Assembly: GCF_018390515.1 (NCBI RefSeq)
Contig: NZ_JAHBBK010000001.1
Location: 1,426,001 to 1,490,000, forward strand
Length of the DNA: 64,000 bases
Source of the DNA: Mucilaginibacter sp. Bleaf8
Lineage (GTDB): Bacteria > Bacteroidota > Bacteroidia > Sphingobacteriales > Sphingobacteriaceae
Reading direction: 5' to 3'
The translations under genes were made by a program, and so were the position numbers. The notes under the pieces are model-generated. The model saw only the letters and a program-made list of their open reading frames with translations. It had not been told where the DNA came from and searched no databases. This document shows positions 55,548-64,000 of the stretch, piece after piece (the first letter of the stretch is position 1; each line of letters opens with the position of its first letter).

Positions 55548-56981
55548 ATGAATACTGAAGCCCTTTTGACGGCTATTGTTAAATCATCCAATGATGCTAT
55601 TATCAGCAAAACATTGGATAGCATAATTACCAGTTGGAACCCGGCTGCCGAAAGAATATTTGGATATACTGCCGAAGAAGCAGTGGGCCAAAGCATACTC
55701 ATGCTTATTCCGCCCGATTTACAGGATGAGGAAACCACTATTATCAGCAACATACGGCGCGGTGAAAGTATTCCGCATTACGAAACTGTGCGTACAAGAA
55801 AAGATGGTACCCGTATCTGGGTATCTATCACCGTATCGCCTGTTCGTGATGAAAATCAGCAAATTATCGGTGCATCAAAAATAGCAAGGGATATTACCGC
55901 ACAACGCGAGGCCGAACATATAGGAACGATACATACGGCTATTGTAAATTCATCTGATGATGCAATTATTAGCAAAACACTGGAAGGCATCATAACCAGC
56001 TGGAATCCGGGTGCTGAGCGAATTTTTGGCTATAGTCCTGATGAAATTTTAGGAAAATCAATTACTGTTCTGATTCCGGAAGAACGCCTTTCTGAAGAAA
56101 ACGATATCATCAGCAATATTAAAAGCGGCCGCAGGGTTGAGCATTTTGAAACCGTTCGCAAGAATAAGAATGGCAATGATATTTATGTTTCCCTAACCGT
56201 TTCACCGGTTAAGGATAAAAAAGGCCAGGTTATCGGCGCTTCAAAAATTGCCCGTAATATTACCGAACAGGTGGCTTTGCAGCAGCAGCTAAAACAGTAT
56301 ACTACGATGCTGGAAACTTCCAACCAGCACAAGGACCAGTTTATCAGTATGGCCAGCCACGAGCTGAAAACGCCTATTACATCGGCAATGGCCAACTTGC
56401 AGTTTCTGCAACGCAAACTGCAGGATACAGATAATCAGCGATTGGCAGGCAAGGCATTGGGCGGCGTGATTAAGCTTAACAAGCTGGTAAGCGACATGCT
56501 GGATATATCCAAAATTGAATCCGGAAAGCTTGAAATGAATTTCAGTTCGGTTGATGTTCATGAGCTTTTACATGAAACCATAGAGAATATTCAACTTACC
56601 AGCCTGAAGCATCAGATTCAATATCTTAACACCCACGAAAACCCGGTTATTACGGCCGACAGGTTGCGATTGGAGCAGGTAATTACCAATATCATCAACA
56701 ACGCCATTAAGTATTCGCCTGATGCGGATAAGGTGATAGTGCATTGCTACCCTGAAAACGGTAAAACAGTGATCAGCGTGCAGGATTTCGGCGCAGGCAT
56801 ACCGGCCGAACACCATGCAAAGCTATTTAACCGTTTTTATCGCATTGAGGAACAAAGCCGCAATGTATCAGGCCTGGGCATCGGGTTGTTTATTACCAAA
56901 CAAATTATAGAAGAGCACCAGGGCCATATTTGGCTGGAAAGCGAAGCTGGAAAAGGCACTACATTTTATGTTTGCCTTTAA
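55548..56981 (+). CDS. tandem-PAS sensor histidine kinase
   Basis: Soluble kinase of 477 residues. PAS1 (about 5-115) and PAS2 (about 128-240) are near copies: SSNDAIISKTLDSIITSWNP against SSDDAIISKTLEGIITSWNP, each ending GASKIAR with a PAC segment. HisKA domain: FISMASHELKTPITSAMANL with His271. HATPase: N-box VITNIINNAIKYS, G1 VQDFGAGIP, F-box LFNRFYRIE and G2 VSGLGIGLFI. No membrane helix. The ligand of the PAS domains (heme, flavin, small molecule) cannot be told. Near the ethylene-type kinase, but 95 bp downstream of the 50-residue gene. Confidence 0.92.
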   Translation: MNTEALLTAIVKSSNDAIISKTLDSIITSWNPAAERIFGYTAEEAVGQSILMLIPPDLQDEETTIISNIRRGESIPHYETVRTRKDGTRIWVSITVSPVRDENQQIIGASKIARDITAQREAEHIGTIHTAIVNSSDDAIISKTLEGIITSWNPGAERIFGYSPDEILGKSITVLIPEERLSEENDIISNIKSGRRVEHFETVRKNKNGNDIYVSLTVSPVKDKKGQVIGASKIARNITEQVALQQQLKQYTTMLETSNQHKDQFISMASHELKTPITSAMANLQFLQRKLQDTDNQRLAGKALGGVIKLNKLVSDMLDISKIESGKLEMNFSSVDVHELLHETIENIQLTSLKHQIQYLNTHENPVITADRLRLEQVITNIINNAIKYSPDADKVIVHCYPENGKTVISVQDFGAGIPAEHHAKLFNRFYRIEEQSRNVSGLGIGLFITKQIIEEHQGHIWLESEAGKGTTFYVCL

Positions 56982-56985
56982 TTAG

Positions 56986-57255
56986 TTATTGCACACGTAT
57001 CCCACCCATACTTAGCCAGGCCACACAGGTACCGAAGCTAATCAGGATAATCAAAAGCCCGCTTAAAAACCAGGTGAGGTTTTTATATACGATGGCCAGG
57101 ATGGTACAAACAATTACGTGAATGCCCATCACCATAGCTGACATTATGATTCCGTCTCCGTTTAAAAAGCCGGGTATCATGTACAAAGCAAAAATGCCTA
57201 CGTTAATACCTAATATCTGCAGGTGCGATAAGGGTTTGTTTTTTTCCTCGTTCAT
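56986..57255 (-). CDS. small membrane protein of the radical SAM operon
   Basis: Protein of 89 residues with three hydrophobic helices (about 12-31, 37-57, 63-82). No family recognised. Its start overlaps the radical SAM gene's stop by 4 bases (ATGA), so it is translated with it; a role as membrane anchor or partner of that enzyme is an inference from context only. Confidence 0.6.
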   Translation of the reverse strand: MNEEKNKPLSHLQILGINVGIFALYMIPGFLNGDGIIMSAMVMGIHVIVCTILAIVYKNLTWFLSGLLIILISFGTCVAWLSMGGIRVQ

Positions 57256-58652
57256 GCCGGTTGTATTTCGTTACGTAACATTTCCAGGTACTGCACTTTG
57301 TCGTCCCGGTAAAAAAGGTTCATGGTTTCGAAAGGAATAATGTTCATATCCTTGTTTACAATATGAACGCATGACTTCTTGATAGCCCGCACGTCAAAGT
57401 TCTGCGCATCAATAAAGTTCATGATAATAACCCTGAACAAATTATCGTAGCTCAGTCCCGGTGCATCAATATCAGGCAGGCAGCACATAATGGAGGTCAA
57501 ATGTTCCTGGGCCTTATCAACCGAATTGCCCGTACTGAACATATGCAGCAAATGCTCTTTCAACTGCTCATCCTGCTCGTACACTATCGTATTTTTTGAG
57601 TTATCGAGCAAATCATCCGGGTTAATCATTCGCGTTAACGGGAATACACAGCCGCCCACTTTTAGCGCATATCCCATTACCAGCGCATCTGGGTTGCAAG
57701 GTACCGGCAACAAATCCTGTGCGGTAAAAATATCGGTTTGCTCCAATATAGCCGAGCGTACCTCGGTTAGTGTATAGCGGTCTGTTTCCGGGTTGAAATT
57801 TTCTAAGCGACCTGCCTGCTGGGTAGGTTGCAACGTTACACCGCGCACGCAAGGTTGCTGTAAACCATATTCAATAATTTGACCTATCTCATCCGTGTTC
57901 AGCCCCTTTTGCAGGGTAACCACTAACGTGGTTGACAGATTGTATTTATTCAGGTTTTCAATCGCCTTTGCCCTTACTTCCCGTAAATCTTCGCCACGTA
58001 GCTGCTCCAGTGCCTCTTTCTTGAACGAATCAAACTGCAGGTAAATTTCAAAATCGGGCATATAGGTAGCCAGCCGGGCCACAAACTGCTCATCCTTAGC
58101 AATGCGGATACCGTTGGTATTTACCATCAGGTGCTTAATAGGCTTGCGCTTGGCTATATCCAGTATTTCGAAAAACTGCGGGTGCACGGTTGGTTCACCT
58201 CCACTAATCTGCACTACATCGGGTTCACCTTCATTAGCTACAATCACATCCAGCATTTGTTCAATCTCGGCCAGCGTGCGGTGCCGCCCATAGTGCGGCG
58301 ATGACATGGCGTAGCAGGTAGGGCATGCCAGGTTACAGCGGTCGGTCACCTCAATTACGGTAAGGCAGGAGTGCTGTTCATGGTCGCGGCATAAGCCACA
58401 ATCATACGGGCAGCCGTAATGCGTAGCTGTATTAAATTTAAGCGGCATTTCGCTACGCTTGGCGTAGTTACGGCAGTTTTTATAGTATTCAATATCGGTA
58501 GCAATCAGCACCTTTTCAAAACCATGCTTTAAACAGTTTTTGTGCATATACACCTTACCTTCCTCAAACACAATTTTAGCATCCACTCGCCTTAAACAGG
58601 TAGAACAGATACTGATGGTAAAATCATAATAGATATAAGGGCGTTCAGGCAT
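57252..58652 (-). CDS. radical SAM protein resembling tetraether/membrane-spanning lipid synthases (Tes/Mss-like)
   Basis: Protein of 466 residues. Rubredoxin-like N-terminus: CSTC (C16, C19) and KNCLKHG (C40, H43). Then two CX3CX2C motifs: CPYDCGLC (81-88) with following HEQHSC (91-96), and the radical SAM triad CNLACPTC (106-113), GGEP (151-154) and LMVNTNGIRIA. The C-terminus has KSCVHIV and MNIIPFETMNLFYRD. By recollection this architecture is that of archaeal Tes (MJ0619) and bacterial Mss, COG1964, which join lipid tails by C-C bonds. Substrate here unknown. Overlaps Lgt-like by 8 and the small gene by 4 bases. Confidence 0.82.
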   Translation of the reverse strand: MPERPYIYYDFTISICSTCLRRVDAKIVFEEGKVYMHKNCLKHGFEKVLIATDIEYYKNCRNYAKRSEMPLKFNTATHYGCPYDCGLCRDHEQHSCLTVIEVTDRCNLACPTCYAMSSPHYGRHRTLAEIEQMLDVIVANEGEPDVVQISGGEPTVHPQFFEILDIAKRKPIKHLMVNTNGIRIAKDEQFVARLATYMPDFEIYLQFDSFKKEALEQLRGEDLREVRAKAIENLNKYNLSTTLVVTLQKGLNTDEIGQIIEYGLQQPCVRGVTLQPTQQAGRLENFNPETDRYTLTEVRSAILEQTDIFTAQDLLPVPCNPDALVMGYALKVGGCVFPLTRMINPDDLLDNSKNTIVYEQDEQLKEHLLHMFSTGNSVDKAQEHLTSIMCCLPDIDAPGLSYDNLFRVIIMNFIDAQNFDVRAIKKSCVHIVNKDMNIIPFETMNLFYRDDKVQYLEMLRNEIQPA

Positions 58653-59394
58653 AGGTTTGCGTTAATTGGTTGGGGTAAACAAATACTTTATAATAATAGG
58701 CAATTCCGCACAAACATGCCAGTTGAATGGTAGATAAACCGAGGCTGAAAAAGTAGCCCGGCTTGATAAACTCAACAGTGAAGCGGAACAGCAGGTAAGC
58801 AGCCATCATGATTTTGAAACGTGCACCATTGGCCAGCTGGCGCTGATTTTCGATAGCCAGCAAAGTAAACCAAAGCGCTATCCAAAACAGAATTTCATAT
58901 AAGTTGGTTGGATGGCGGCGCACACCATCACCAAAATCGATGGCCCAGGGTAAGGTGCTCGGCGTACCATAGGTACCATCCTGCAAACCGGAAAAGAAAC
59001 AGCCTAACCGGCCGATGATCATACCTAAAATAATAGGGTATACCATCAAATCGCCGGATGACACGGTAACGCCTATCCGCTTCTTTGTGAGCTCCACACC
59101 TATCAGGCCGCCAAGCAAACCGCCCACAATGGTGGTGTTGCCCATAAAATACAGGTAGCCCATGCGGTTAAGCTGCATTGGGTTTTCAAGTATACCGATG
59201 ATGTGCGAGCCTAAAAAAGCGCCCGCCGCTGCACCAATAAATATAATAATGCGATGCTGAGTGCTGATTAGATCGTGTGTGTGCCGCCGCAGGTACGTAT
59301 AGTAGCGATAGCCAAGCGTATAGGCCAGCATTTCGCATACAAAGTGGATGGGTATGCCCGATTTGCCTACAGGTATATTGACAGGAAAATGCAA
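58645..59394 (-). CDS. Lgt-family membrane protein (prolipoprotein diacylglyceryl transferase-like)
   Basis: Seven-helix-type protein of 249 residues with the Lgt order: an Arg in GRLGCFFSGLQDG (R129), and RHPTNLYEILF at 160-170. The usual GNFINGE motif is GCFFSGLQ, and the essential His of E. coli Lgt (FHGG) is absent: the equivalent GNTTIVGGLLGGLIG has no His. It is therefore probably not the housekeeping Lgt. It uses TTG at 59394 as start, since no in-frame ATG precedes the conserved N-terminus; M23 (59328) would cut a helix. First gene of the Tes-like operon. Confidence 0.8.
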   Translation of the reverse strand: MHFPVNIPVGKSGIPIHFVCEMLAYTLGYRYYTYLRRHTHDLISTQHRIIIFIGAAAGAFLGSHIIGILENPMQLNRMGYLYFMGNTTIVGGLLGGLIGVELTKKRIGVTVSSGDLMVYPIILGMIIGRLGCFFSGLQDGTYGTPSTLPWAIDFGDGVRRHPTNLYEILFWIALWFTLLAIENQRQLANGARFKIMMAAYLLFRFTVEFIKPGYFFSLGLSTIQLACLCGIAYYYKVFVYPNQLTQTYA

Positions 59395-59395
59395 A

Positions 59396-59452
59396 AGCCT
59401 TGTTTTAAGTTTTAGTTTAAGGCTAAGATAAACTAATTTTTAAAACAAGGCT
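59396..59452 (-). promoter_or_regulatory. nested hairpin and -7 box in the leader of the Lgt-like gene
   Basis: AGCCTTGTTTTAA (59396-59408) pairs with TTAAAACAAGGCT (59440-59452), enclosing a second pair TTAGTTTA/TAAACTAA. The minus-strand box TATCTTAG (59423-59430) lies in its loop. It may be a terminator for 59481-60176 or an attenuator. Confidence 0.5.
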
Positions 59453-59480
59453 CTTTATAAATGTACTGATGCCAATTGTA

Positions 59481-60176
59481 TTAAGGCTGCGGCTCGGCAT
59501 GCAGGTGCTGCACTTTACGCTTTTCGACTGGCAGCGACATATATTTTTTATAAGAATCGTTAATGTATGCTGCTAACGACGAGCCATTGTTATTCTGCAA
59601 AAAGGCATAAGACGGGCGGTATAAGGTCATAAAATCTTCCAGTTCCTGCCCTTTTAAGGGAACAATGCTGGCTACGTAAGCGCTGGTAAAAATCGAGTCG
59701 ACATGGCGTTCTTCAACCTCGCGAGCAAAGTAGCGTTTTAGCCTGCGGGCATCCTTGGCATCTTTGCTGAACCAGCTGGTAGGCGATAATACGTAAACCT
59801 TACTGCGCTCATATACCTGCGGATATTCTGCACGCGGATTAAACGCACGTGACGACCGGATATTTACCTCGTGCAGCGAAATGCTTTTAGGCGTCAGCTT
59901 AATGGTTCTGGACAGCATATCAATCAGATACAAGGTATCGGATACATAACCGGGTGATGAAAAAATGAGCAAATGCCCCGTAGCTGCCCGGATCTGGAAA
60001 TTACCACTGGCATCGGTAAGGGTTACCTCCTTGTTACTTTGGTTGGTAATAAACACTTCTGATAGCCGGGTATTGGTACCGGTTTCTTCAACCCTGCCTT
60101 TCAAAACGCCTTGTGCATGTGCTGCGGTATTTAGCAGAGCCATCAACAAAACGCATAAGCTATATCGTAATTTCAT
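59481..60176 (-). CDS. secreted carboxypeptidase-regulatory-like domain protein
   Basis: Protein of 231 residues with signal peptide LCVLLMALLNTAAHAQ. Residues 22-100 form a CarboxypepD_reg-like beta-sandwich (GVLKGRVEETGTNTRLSEVF, TLTDASGNFQIRA), as found at the N-terminus of SusC-type receptors. The rest (about 105-231) is a helical, basic region of unknown kind (VYVLSPTSWFSKDAKDARRL). It does not continue into a TonB barrel. Function unknown. Confidence 0.75.
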   Translation of the reverse strand: MKLRYSLCVLLMALLNTAAHAQGVLKGRVEETGTNTRLSEVFITNQSNKEVTLTDASGNFQIRAATGHLLIFSSPGYVSDTLYLIDMLSRTIKLTPKSISLHEVNIRSSRAFNPRAEYPQVYERSKVYVLSPTSWFSKDAKDARRLKRYFAREVEERHVDSIFTSAYVASIVPLKGQELEDFMTLYRPSYAFLQNNNGSSLAAYINDSYKKYMSLPVEKRKVQHLHAEPQP

Positions 60177-60254
60177 CGTATCTGTATTTTAATATTAGTT
60201 AAAACGGCTTACCTGCGCTTAGGTTTTGATTTTAACAATTACACCTTGCTGCAA

Positions 60255-60280
60255 CAAAAAACCCGGCTATTTGCCGGGTT
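60255..60280 (-). terminator. intrinsic terminator of the M1 peptidase gene
   Basis: AACCCGGC (60260-60267) and GCCGGGTT (60273-60280) with a five-base loop; on the minus strand followed by TTTTTTG. Nine bases past the stop. Confidence 0.8.
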
Positions 60281-60288
60281 GAAGGTAG

Positions 60289-62265
60289 TTATTTTTTCCA
60301 AACGTTATTGCTTTCGTTATAGTCAGGCATTGCCTTATCCGGATCGTAAGTTACCGACTCAATTTGCGTGGTTGACGGGTACTTGAACGTCCAGCTGGTG
60401 TTGCGTTCCCATATTTCTACAGGCAGATTAACGCGGTTGGTTTTGCCGTCTTTGGTTTTAATTTCCAGTGTTACCGGCATTGCCATTTTATCCAGGTTAT
60501 CCAGTACAATGTATGCGCCTTTTGATGGATCGTTATCCACATACTTCACATCGCGTACGCCTACATCCAAACGCCAGTTGTTCTGGAACCAGCCGCGCCA
60601 GAACCATTGCAGGCTTTCGCCTGATACGTTTTCCATCGTTCTAAAAAAGTCGTCAGGTGTTGGATGTTTAAATGCCCAGCGCTCAATGTAAGTGCGGAAA
60701 GCATAATCAAAACGCTCAGGACCTAAAATTTGCTCACGCAACATAGTTAAGCCGGCGCCTGGCTTAAAGTAGAGCAGCAAGCCGATATTTTTTTCTTTCA
60801 TGCCGGCAGGCGTTGTCATAACCGGCTCCATTTCTGGGCGGGTTAGGTAAGCACCCATGTGGTGCATATCTATCTGCGAGGCTTTATATTCGCCATTGTT
60901 AAAGGCATCGGTTGACAGGGTATTGATAAAGGTATTGAAACCTTCGTCCATCCAGCCGTATAAACGCTCGTTTGAACCAACAATCATCGGGAACCAGGTA
61001 TGGCCAAATTCGTGATCATTAACGCCCCACAAATCACGACCTTTAGAACGTGATCCGCAGAACACAATACCAGGGTATTCCATGCCGCCTACTACGCTGG
61101 CTACCGTGGTAGCAACAGGGTAAGGGAACTCAAACCATTTGGCCGAGTTGTATTCGATCGACTTTTTGGTGTATTCGGTTGAGCGGCCCCAGGCGTTGTT
61201 GCCATCGCTTTCAACCGGATAGGCCGATACAGAAATACATTTTTTACCGCTTGGCAGGTTTATTTTGGCAGCATCCAATACAAATGCAGCCGATGATGCC
61301 CATGATGCATCACGTGCATTTTTAATTTTAAAGCGCCAGGTAAGCTCTTGTTTACCAGCCGGGCGTGATGCCGCGTTGGTTACTTCGCCAGCGTTACGGA
61401 TCATTACAGTTTTATCGCTTTGTGCTGCCTGCGCCCAGCGTTTTTGCTGCTCGGCAGTATATACATCCTGCGGATTTTGTAATTCGCCCGATGCCACTAC
61501 GATATGGTTGGCCGGTGCGGTGATGGAAAGATCAAAATCGCCGTACTCCAGGTAAAACTCGCCCGGGCCGGTATAGGGTAATGCATTCCAGCCCAGCACA
61601 TCATCATAAACCGCTACGCGTGGGTACCATTGTGCTACGCTAAAAATTTTACCGTTTTTGGTTTGCAGAATACCGGTACGGTCTGATCCGTAATCGGGCT
61701 CAACAAATGAATACTCGATACGCAGTTTTACCTGACCACCAGCAGCTGCAACTTCTTTTGGTAAAAAGATTTGCATACGGGTATCATTAATAGCAAATTT
61801 TACGTCAGATGCGTTAGGCCCGTTCATTACCTTAACCGATTTGATTTTGTAACCAGCATCAAACTGCTGACCATGACCACCGTTACGGCTACCGGTTAAA
61901 GGCACAATGGCGCTACCGCGCGATTCTTGCTTAAACAGGTTCTGATCTAACTGCATCCATAAAAAGCCTAATTTTTGCGGGCTGTTATTGGTGTAGGTTA
62001 AAACCTCGGTACCGGTAATTTCGTTAGTTTGATCGTTGAGGCGGGCAAACAACTGATAATCGGCACGGTTTTGCCAGTAATGCGCACCGGGCTCGCCACT
62101 GGCGGCGCGGAAATCAGTACCGTTTTTGCTGTAAAACGTCGGACCGAAAGCATCGTGGTAATCATACTTGCTAACAGGAGCGTTCTGATCGGGTTGCTGG
62201 GCGTGTGCTACGCCTGCAACAGCCATAAAAGCCAGCGATAAACCGGCTATCAGGTTATTCTTCAT
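60289..62265 (-). CDS. M1 family metallopeptidase (aminopeptidase N-like)
   Basis: Secreted zinc peptidase of 658 residues. Signal peptide [19 protein letters not shown]. The zinc motif is HEFGH (418-422) with the third ligand E441 in [10 protein letters not shown], matching HEXXH-X18-E. The substrate-binding GGMEYPG (393-399) stands in for GAMEN, so the exopeptidase motif is changed from that of E. coli PepN. Periplasmic or outer-membrane location inferred. Nothing links it to the neighbours. Confidence 0.9.
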   Translation of the reverse strand: MKNNLIAGLSLAFMAVAGVAHAQQPDQNAPVSKYDYHDAFGPTFYSKNGTDFRAASGEPGAHYWQNRADYQLFARLNDQTNEITGTEVLTYTNNSPQKLGFLWMQLDQNLFKQESRGSAIVPLTGSRNGGHGQQFDAGYKIKSVKVMNGPNASDVKFAINDTRMQIFLPKEVAAAGGQVKLRIEYSFVEPDYGSDRTGILQTKNGKIFSVAQWYPRVAVYDDVLGWNALPYTGPGEFYLEYGDFDLSITAPANHIVVASGELQNPQDVYTAEQQKRWAQAAQSDKTVMIRNAGEVTNAASRPAGKQELTWRFKIKNARDASWASSAAFVLDAAKINLPSGKKCISVSAYPVESDGNNAWGRSTEYTKKSIEYNSAKWFEFPYPVATTVASVVGGMEYPGIVFCGSRSKGRDLWGVNDHEFGHTWFPMIVGSNERLYGWMDEGFNTFINTLSTDAFNNGEYKASQIDMHHMGAYLTRPEMEPVMTTPAGMKEKNIGLLLYFKPGAGLTMLREQILGPERFDYAFRTYIERWAFKHPTPDDFFRTMENVSGESLQWFWRGWFQNNWRLDVGVRDVKYVDNDPSKGAYIVLDNLDKMAMPVTLEIKTKDGKTNRVNLPVEIWERNTSWTFKYPSTTQIESVTYDPDKAMPDYNESNNVWKK

Positions 62266-62362
62266 CTTAACTTAGTGTGTAATTATATAAGAAACAATAA
62301 TAACATAAAATAACTAACAGGCAGACAGGTAAACCAAATGTTACCAAAATAAAATCAGCCCG

Positions 62363-62713
62363 CTACTTACCGAAATGTTGTTTGTAAGCACTTTCGTCAA
62401 ATCCAAAGAACAGGAAACCGTTATCTTCAATCACCGGTCTTTTTATCATACTGGTTTTTTGCTGCACTAATTGCAAAGCATCCTCTTTGGTTTTGATGCT
62501 CTCTTTAACTTCCGGATCAAGCTGTTTCCAGGTAAGCCCCTGTTTGTTCAGGAATTTCTCATAGCCGGCTTTCGCGTCCCACTCCTGCAACTTATCGGCT
62601 GATACACCCAGCTTTTTAAAATCATGAAATTCGTAATCTACCTGGTTTTGCTTTAACCAATCCAGCGCTTTTTTAACTGTATTGCAATTGGTAATTCCGT
62701 ATACTTTTATCAT
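62363..62713 (-). CDS. ArsC/Spx family protein, YffB-like
   Basis: Thioredoxin-fold protein of 116 residues: VYGITNCNTVKKALDWL with the single active Cys C10, FHDFKK, and the late TSMIKRPVIEDNGFLFFGFDE. Spx (RNAP-binding, CxxC) and true ArsC (with HX-C-R) are related; the CNTVKKA motif here is the YffB type, a possible glutathione-dependent thiol reductase. Start ATG at 62713, only 4 nt after a TATTTTTG box. Confidence 0.85.
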   Translation of the reverse strand: MIKVYGITNCNTVKKALDWLKQNQVDYEFHDFKKLGVSADKLQEWDAKAGYEKFLNKQGLTWKQLDPEVKESIKTKEDALQLVQQKTSMIKRPVIEDNGFLFFGFDESAYKQHFGK

Positions 62714-62717
62714 ACCG

Positions 62718-62725
62718 CAAAAATA
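62718..62725 (-). promoter_or_regulatory. -7 box TATTTTTG, four bases before the YffB-like start
   Basis: CAAAAATA on the plus strand is an exact TAnnTTTG on the minus strand; 4 nt to the ATG at 62713. Confidence 0.5.
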
Positions 62726-62731
62726 TAAGGA

Positions 62732-64000
62732 TTATCCTTTACCGCCGCTTTTCACGTCATCATTACTAATGCCACGCTGGTTTTTCTTGATACCGCCGTT
62801 GAGCTTGCCAAACTTATAAGTTACGCTGAAGTTGAACGTACGGTAATAACTCTCGTTATAGGTGTTTTGCCTAAACTGTGGCGAGAAACTCTTACTGTTA
62901 AGCTTTATGAATTTACTATAAGGGTTGTTTGCAGCAAAACTGATAGTTAGTTTCTTATCCCAAAGCTCTTTTGATGCGCTGTAAGATGAGAACACATAAG
63001 GGTTTGATTTGGTCTGCAGGCCAATGTAGGGACTATAGTAACCTCCGCTTATACCGGCACGCCAGCCATGCCCAAACTTTTGAGATGCATTTAAATATAC
63101 GTTACCCTGAAAGCCATCATTTTTATTGAGCTGCCCGTTATAATAACCTTGTAGCCAGATGTGTGATATCTGCCCGTTAATGCTAAAATCGGTTTTAGGC
63201 GTTATTGGGTAACTAAAGTTGGTATTTAGCCCTAAATTTTTATTACGACCTATATTTTGCGGTTGCGAAAATGTTACGGTATCGGGCCTGATAATACTGA
63301 TGTTTTCTACCGTATTATTAGCAAACGCATAGCTTAAGCCTACGTTAATGGAACCTTTGCCGAATCTGCTATAATTCAATTCAAAATTATTTTCGGTAAC
63401 GGGGCGCAGGTTTTGATTTCCTGTGGTAATGTACTTGGGGTTGGTTCTGTCTATAAACGGATTTAACTCCCATATGCCGGGTCGCTGTATGCGCTGCGTA
63501 AATCCAAAATTAACGCTGCTGCTTTTCAGAGTGCGTTGCACAGAAACAGATGGCACTAAATTGAAATAGTTTTGACTCACCGAGCTGGCCGAAGAAGTAA
63601 AATCGGCATCTACACGGGTATTTTCTAACCTGAGCCCTGCTTTAGCTGTCCATTTTTCCAGCTTCAGCTGGTAGGTATTGTACACGCTGTACACATCCTG
63701 ATGGTATTTGAAGTTGTTAGTTAGTGAAGGCACATTGACATAATCGGGCGAGTTCTCCGCTCTCTGCTCATAAGCATACTCACTGAAATTGCTGCGCAAT
63801 ATTGCTTTGGCGCCCCCTTCTATCGTCAGCTTTTTAAGCGGATGAACATAATCAACCTGAACGGTATGCTCATTGTTACCCGCCGTGTTTGGCTGCCTGT
63901 AATCTAACTGCGGATAATTTAACCGCTCGCTGAAAGAAGCGTTGCTGATTTGGTTAAAATTGAAATGGCTGTACTTATAGGATGCGGTTAACAACTGATC
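62732..64000 (-). CDS. outer-membrane beta-barrel receptor (TonB-receptor-like), C-terminal part
   Basis: Partial gene running off the window end; the frame is open to base 64000, and the visible 'start' at 63994 is only a codon inside it. About 422 residues of alternating aromatic strands are seen: YQLKLEKWTAKAGLRLENTR, SVNFGFTQRIQRPGIWELNP (as shorter pieces), NPYVFSSYSASKELW and the last strand YYRTFNFSVTYKFGKLNGG. This matches the outer-membrane barrel family (OMP_b-brl type) seen in Bacteroidota receptors that carry a C-terminal barrel. No plug domain is seen because it lies outside the window. Confidence 0.75.
   Translation of the reverse strand, partial: DQLLTASYKYSHFNFNQISNASFSERLNYPQLDYRQPNTAGNNEHTVQVDYVHPLKKLTIEGGAKAILRSNFSEYAYEQRAENSPDYVNVPSLTNNFKYHQDVYSVYNTYQLKLEKWTAKAGLRLENTRVDADFTSSASSVSQNYFNLVPSVSVQRTLKSSSVNFGFTQRIQRPGIWELNPFIDRTNPKYITTGNQNLRPVTENNFELNYSRFGKGSINVGLSYAFANNTVENISIIRPDTVTFSQPQNIGRNKNLGLNTNFSYPITPKTDFSINGQISHIWLQGYYNGQLNKNDGFQGNVYLNASQKFGHGWRAGISGGYYSPYIGLQTKSNPYVFSSYSASKELWDKKLTISFAANNPYSKFIKLNSKSFSPQFRQNTYNESYYRTFNFSVTYKFGKLNGGIKKNQRGISNDDVKSGGKG

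Noticed and set aside
57252..58652. molybdenum cofactor or heme radical SAM enzyme
   Set aside because: Two CX3CX2C sets plus the rubredoxin-like N-terminus do not fit MoaA, HemN or BtrN; Tes/Mss-like is the better match.

Overview
The window reads as a chromosomal segment of a Bacteroidota bacterium, most likely Sphingobacteriaceae (Mucilaginibacter/Pedobacter-like). Three things point there: Bacteroidota -7 promoter boxes of the form TAnnTTTG upstream of many genes with almost no Shine-Dalgarno sequences; families typical of the phylum (DUF2490, DUF2911, DUF6496, DUF6010, Tes-like radical SAM, TonB-receptor-type barrels, SusC-like carboxypeptidase-regulatory domains); and dense, short-spaced genes of moderate GC. 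I see no rRNA, tRNA, CRISPR array, insertion sequence or prophage. The genus is an inference.

Layout. 1-6.1 kb: an AT-rich acyltransferase, a 3-dehydro-L-gulonate dehydrogenase, TetR and Crp/Fnr regulators, RidA, two small membrane proteins and an RluA-type pseudouridine synthase. 6.2-15 kb: panB and carA (divergent), a lipoprotein, DUF2945, DUF2490, enolase, a DEAD-box helicase, DivIC/FtsB-like and TRIC-like proteins. 15-25 kb: a VWA membrane protein, DUF3253, fabG, folC, aldo-keto reductase plus Gfo/Idh/MocA oxidoreductase, DUF2911, DUF6496, a Vat-like acetyltransferase and a nucleoside phosphorylase. 25-33 kb: AI-2E-type permease, class II cyclic-nucleotide phosphodiesterase, TPR protein, guaA, a periplasmic-binding-fold lipoprotein and an RsmB-like methyltransferase. 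33-44 kb: a frameshifted gene, dacB (PBP4), two divergent APC permeases, MFS, MarC, DinB, a degenerate metallo-beta-lactamase-fold protein, a DUF885 lipoprotein and a 36-residue membrane peptide. 44-53 kb: UbiD, alpha/beta hydrolase, TauE/SafE with DUF1634, fbaB-pfkB and ligA. 53.6-57 kb: a signalling block. 57-64 kb: an Lgt-like/Tes-like radical SAM operon, a secreted regulatory-domain protein, an M1 aminopeptidase, YffB/ArsC-like protein and the C-terminal part of an outer-membrane receptor cut by the window edge.

Two places stand out. At 53630 there is a histidine kinase whose membrane domain matches the plant/cyanobacterial ethylene receptor: all seven residues I know as ethylene/copper-site residues of ETR1 (D25, Y32, I35, P36, I62, C65, H69) are present at one constant offset of 43. 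It overlaps a stand-alone receiver protein and is followed by a 50-residue protein and a tandem-PAS kinase. At 56986-59394 (minus strand) an Lgt-family membrane protein lacking the catalytic His region, a radical SAM enzyme resembling the tetraether/membrane-spanning-lipid synthases (Tes/Mss), and a small three-helix membrane protein overlap as one operon, suggesting a membrane-lipid modification system.

Regulatory structure is also readable: five genes have a -7 box only 3-4 nt from the start codon (probably leaderless mRNAs), a TGTGA-N6-TCAC site lies next to the Crp/Fnr gene, and several perfect hairpin terminators separate transcription units.
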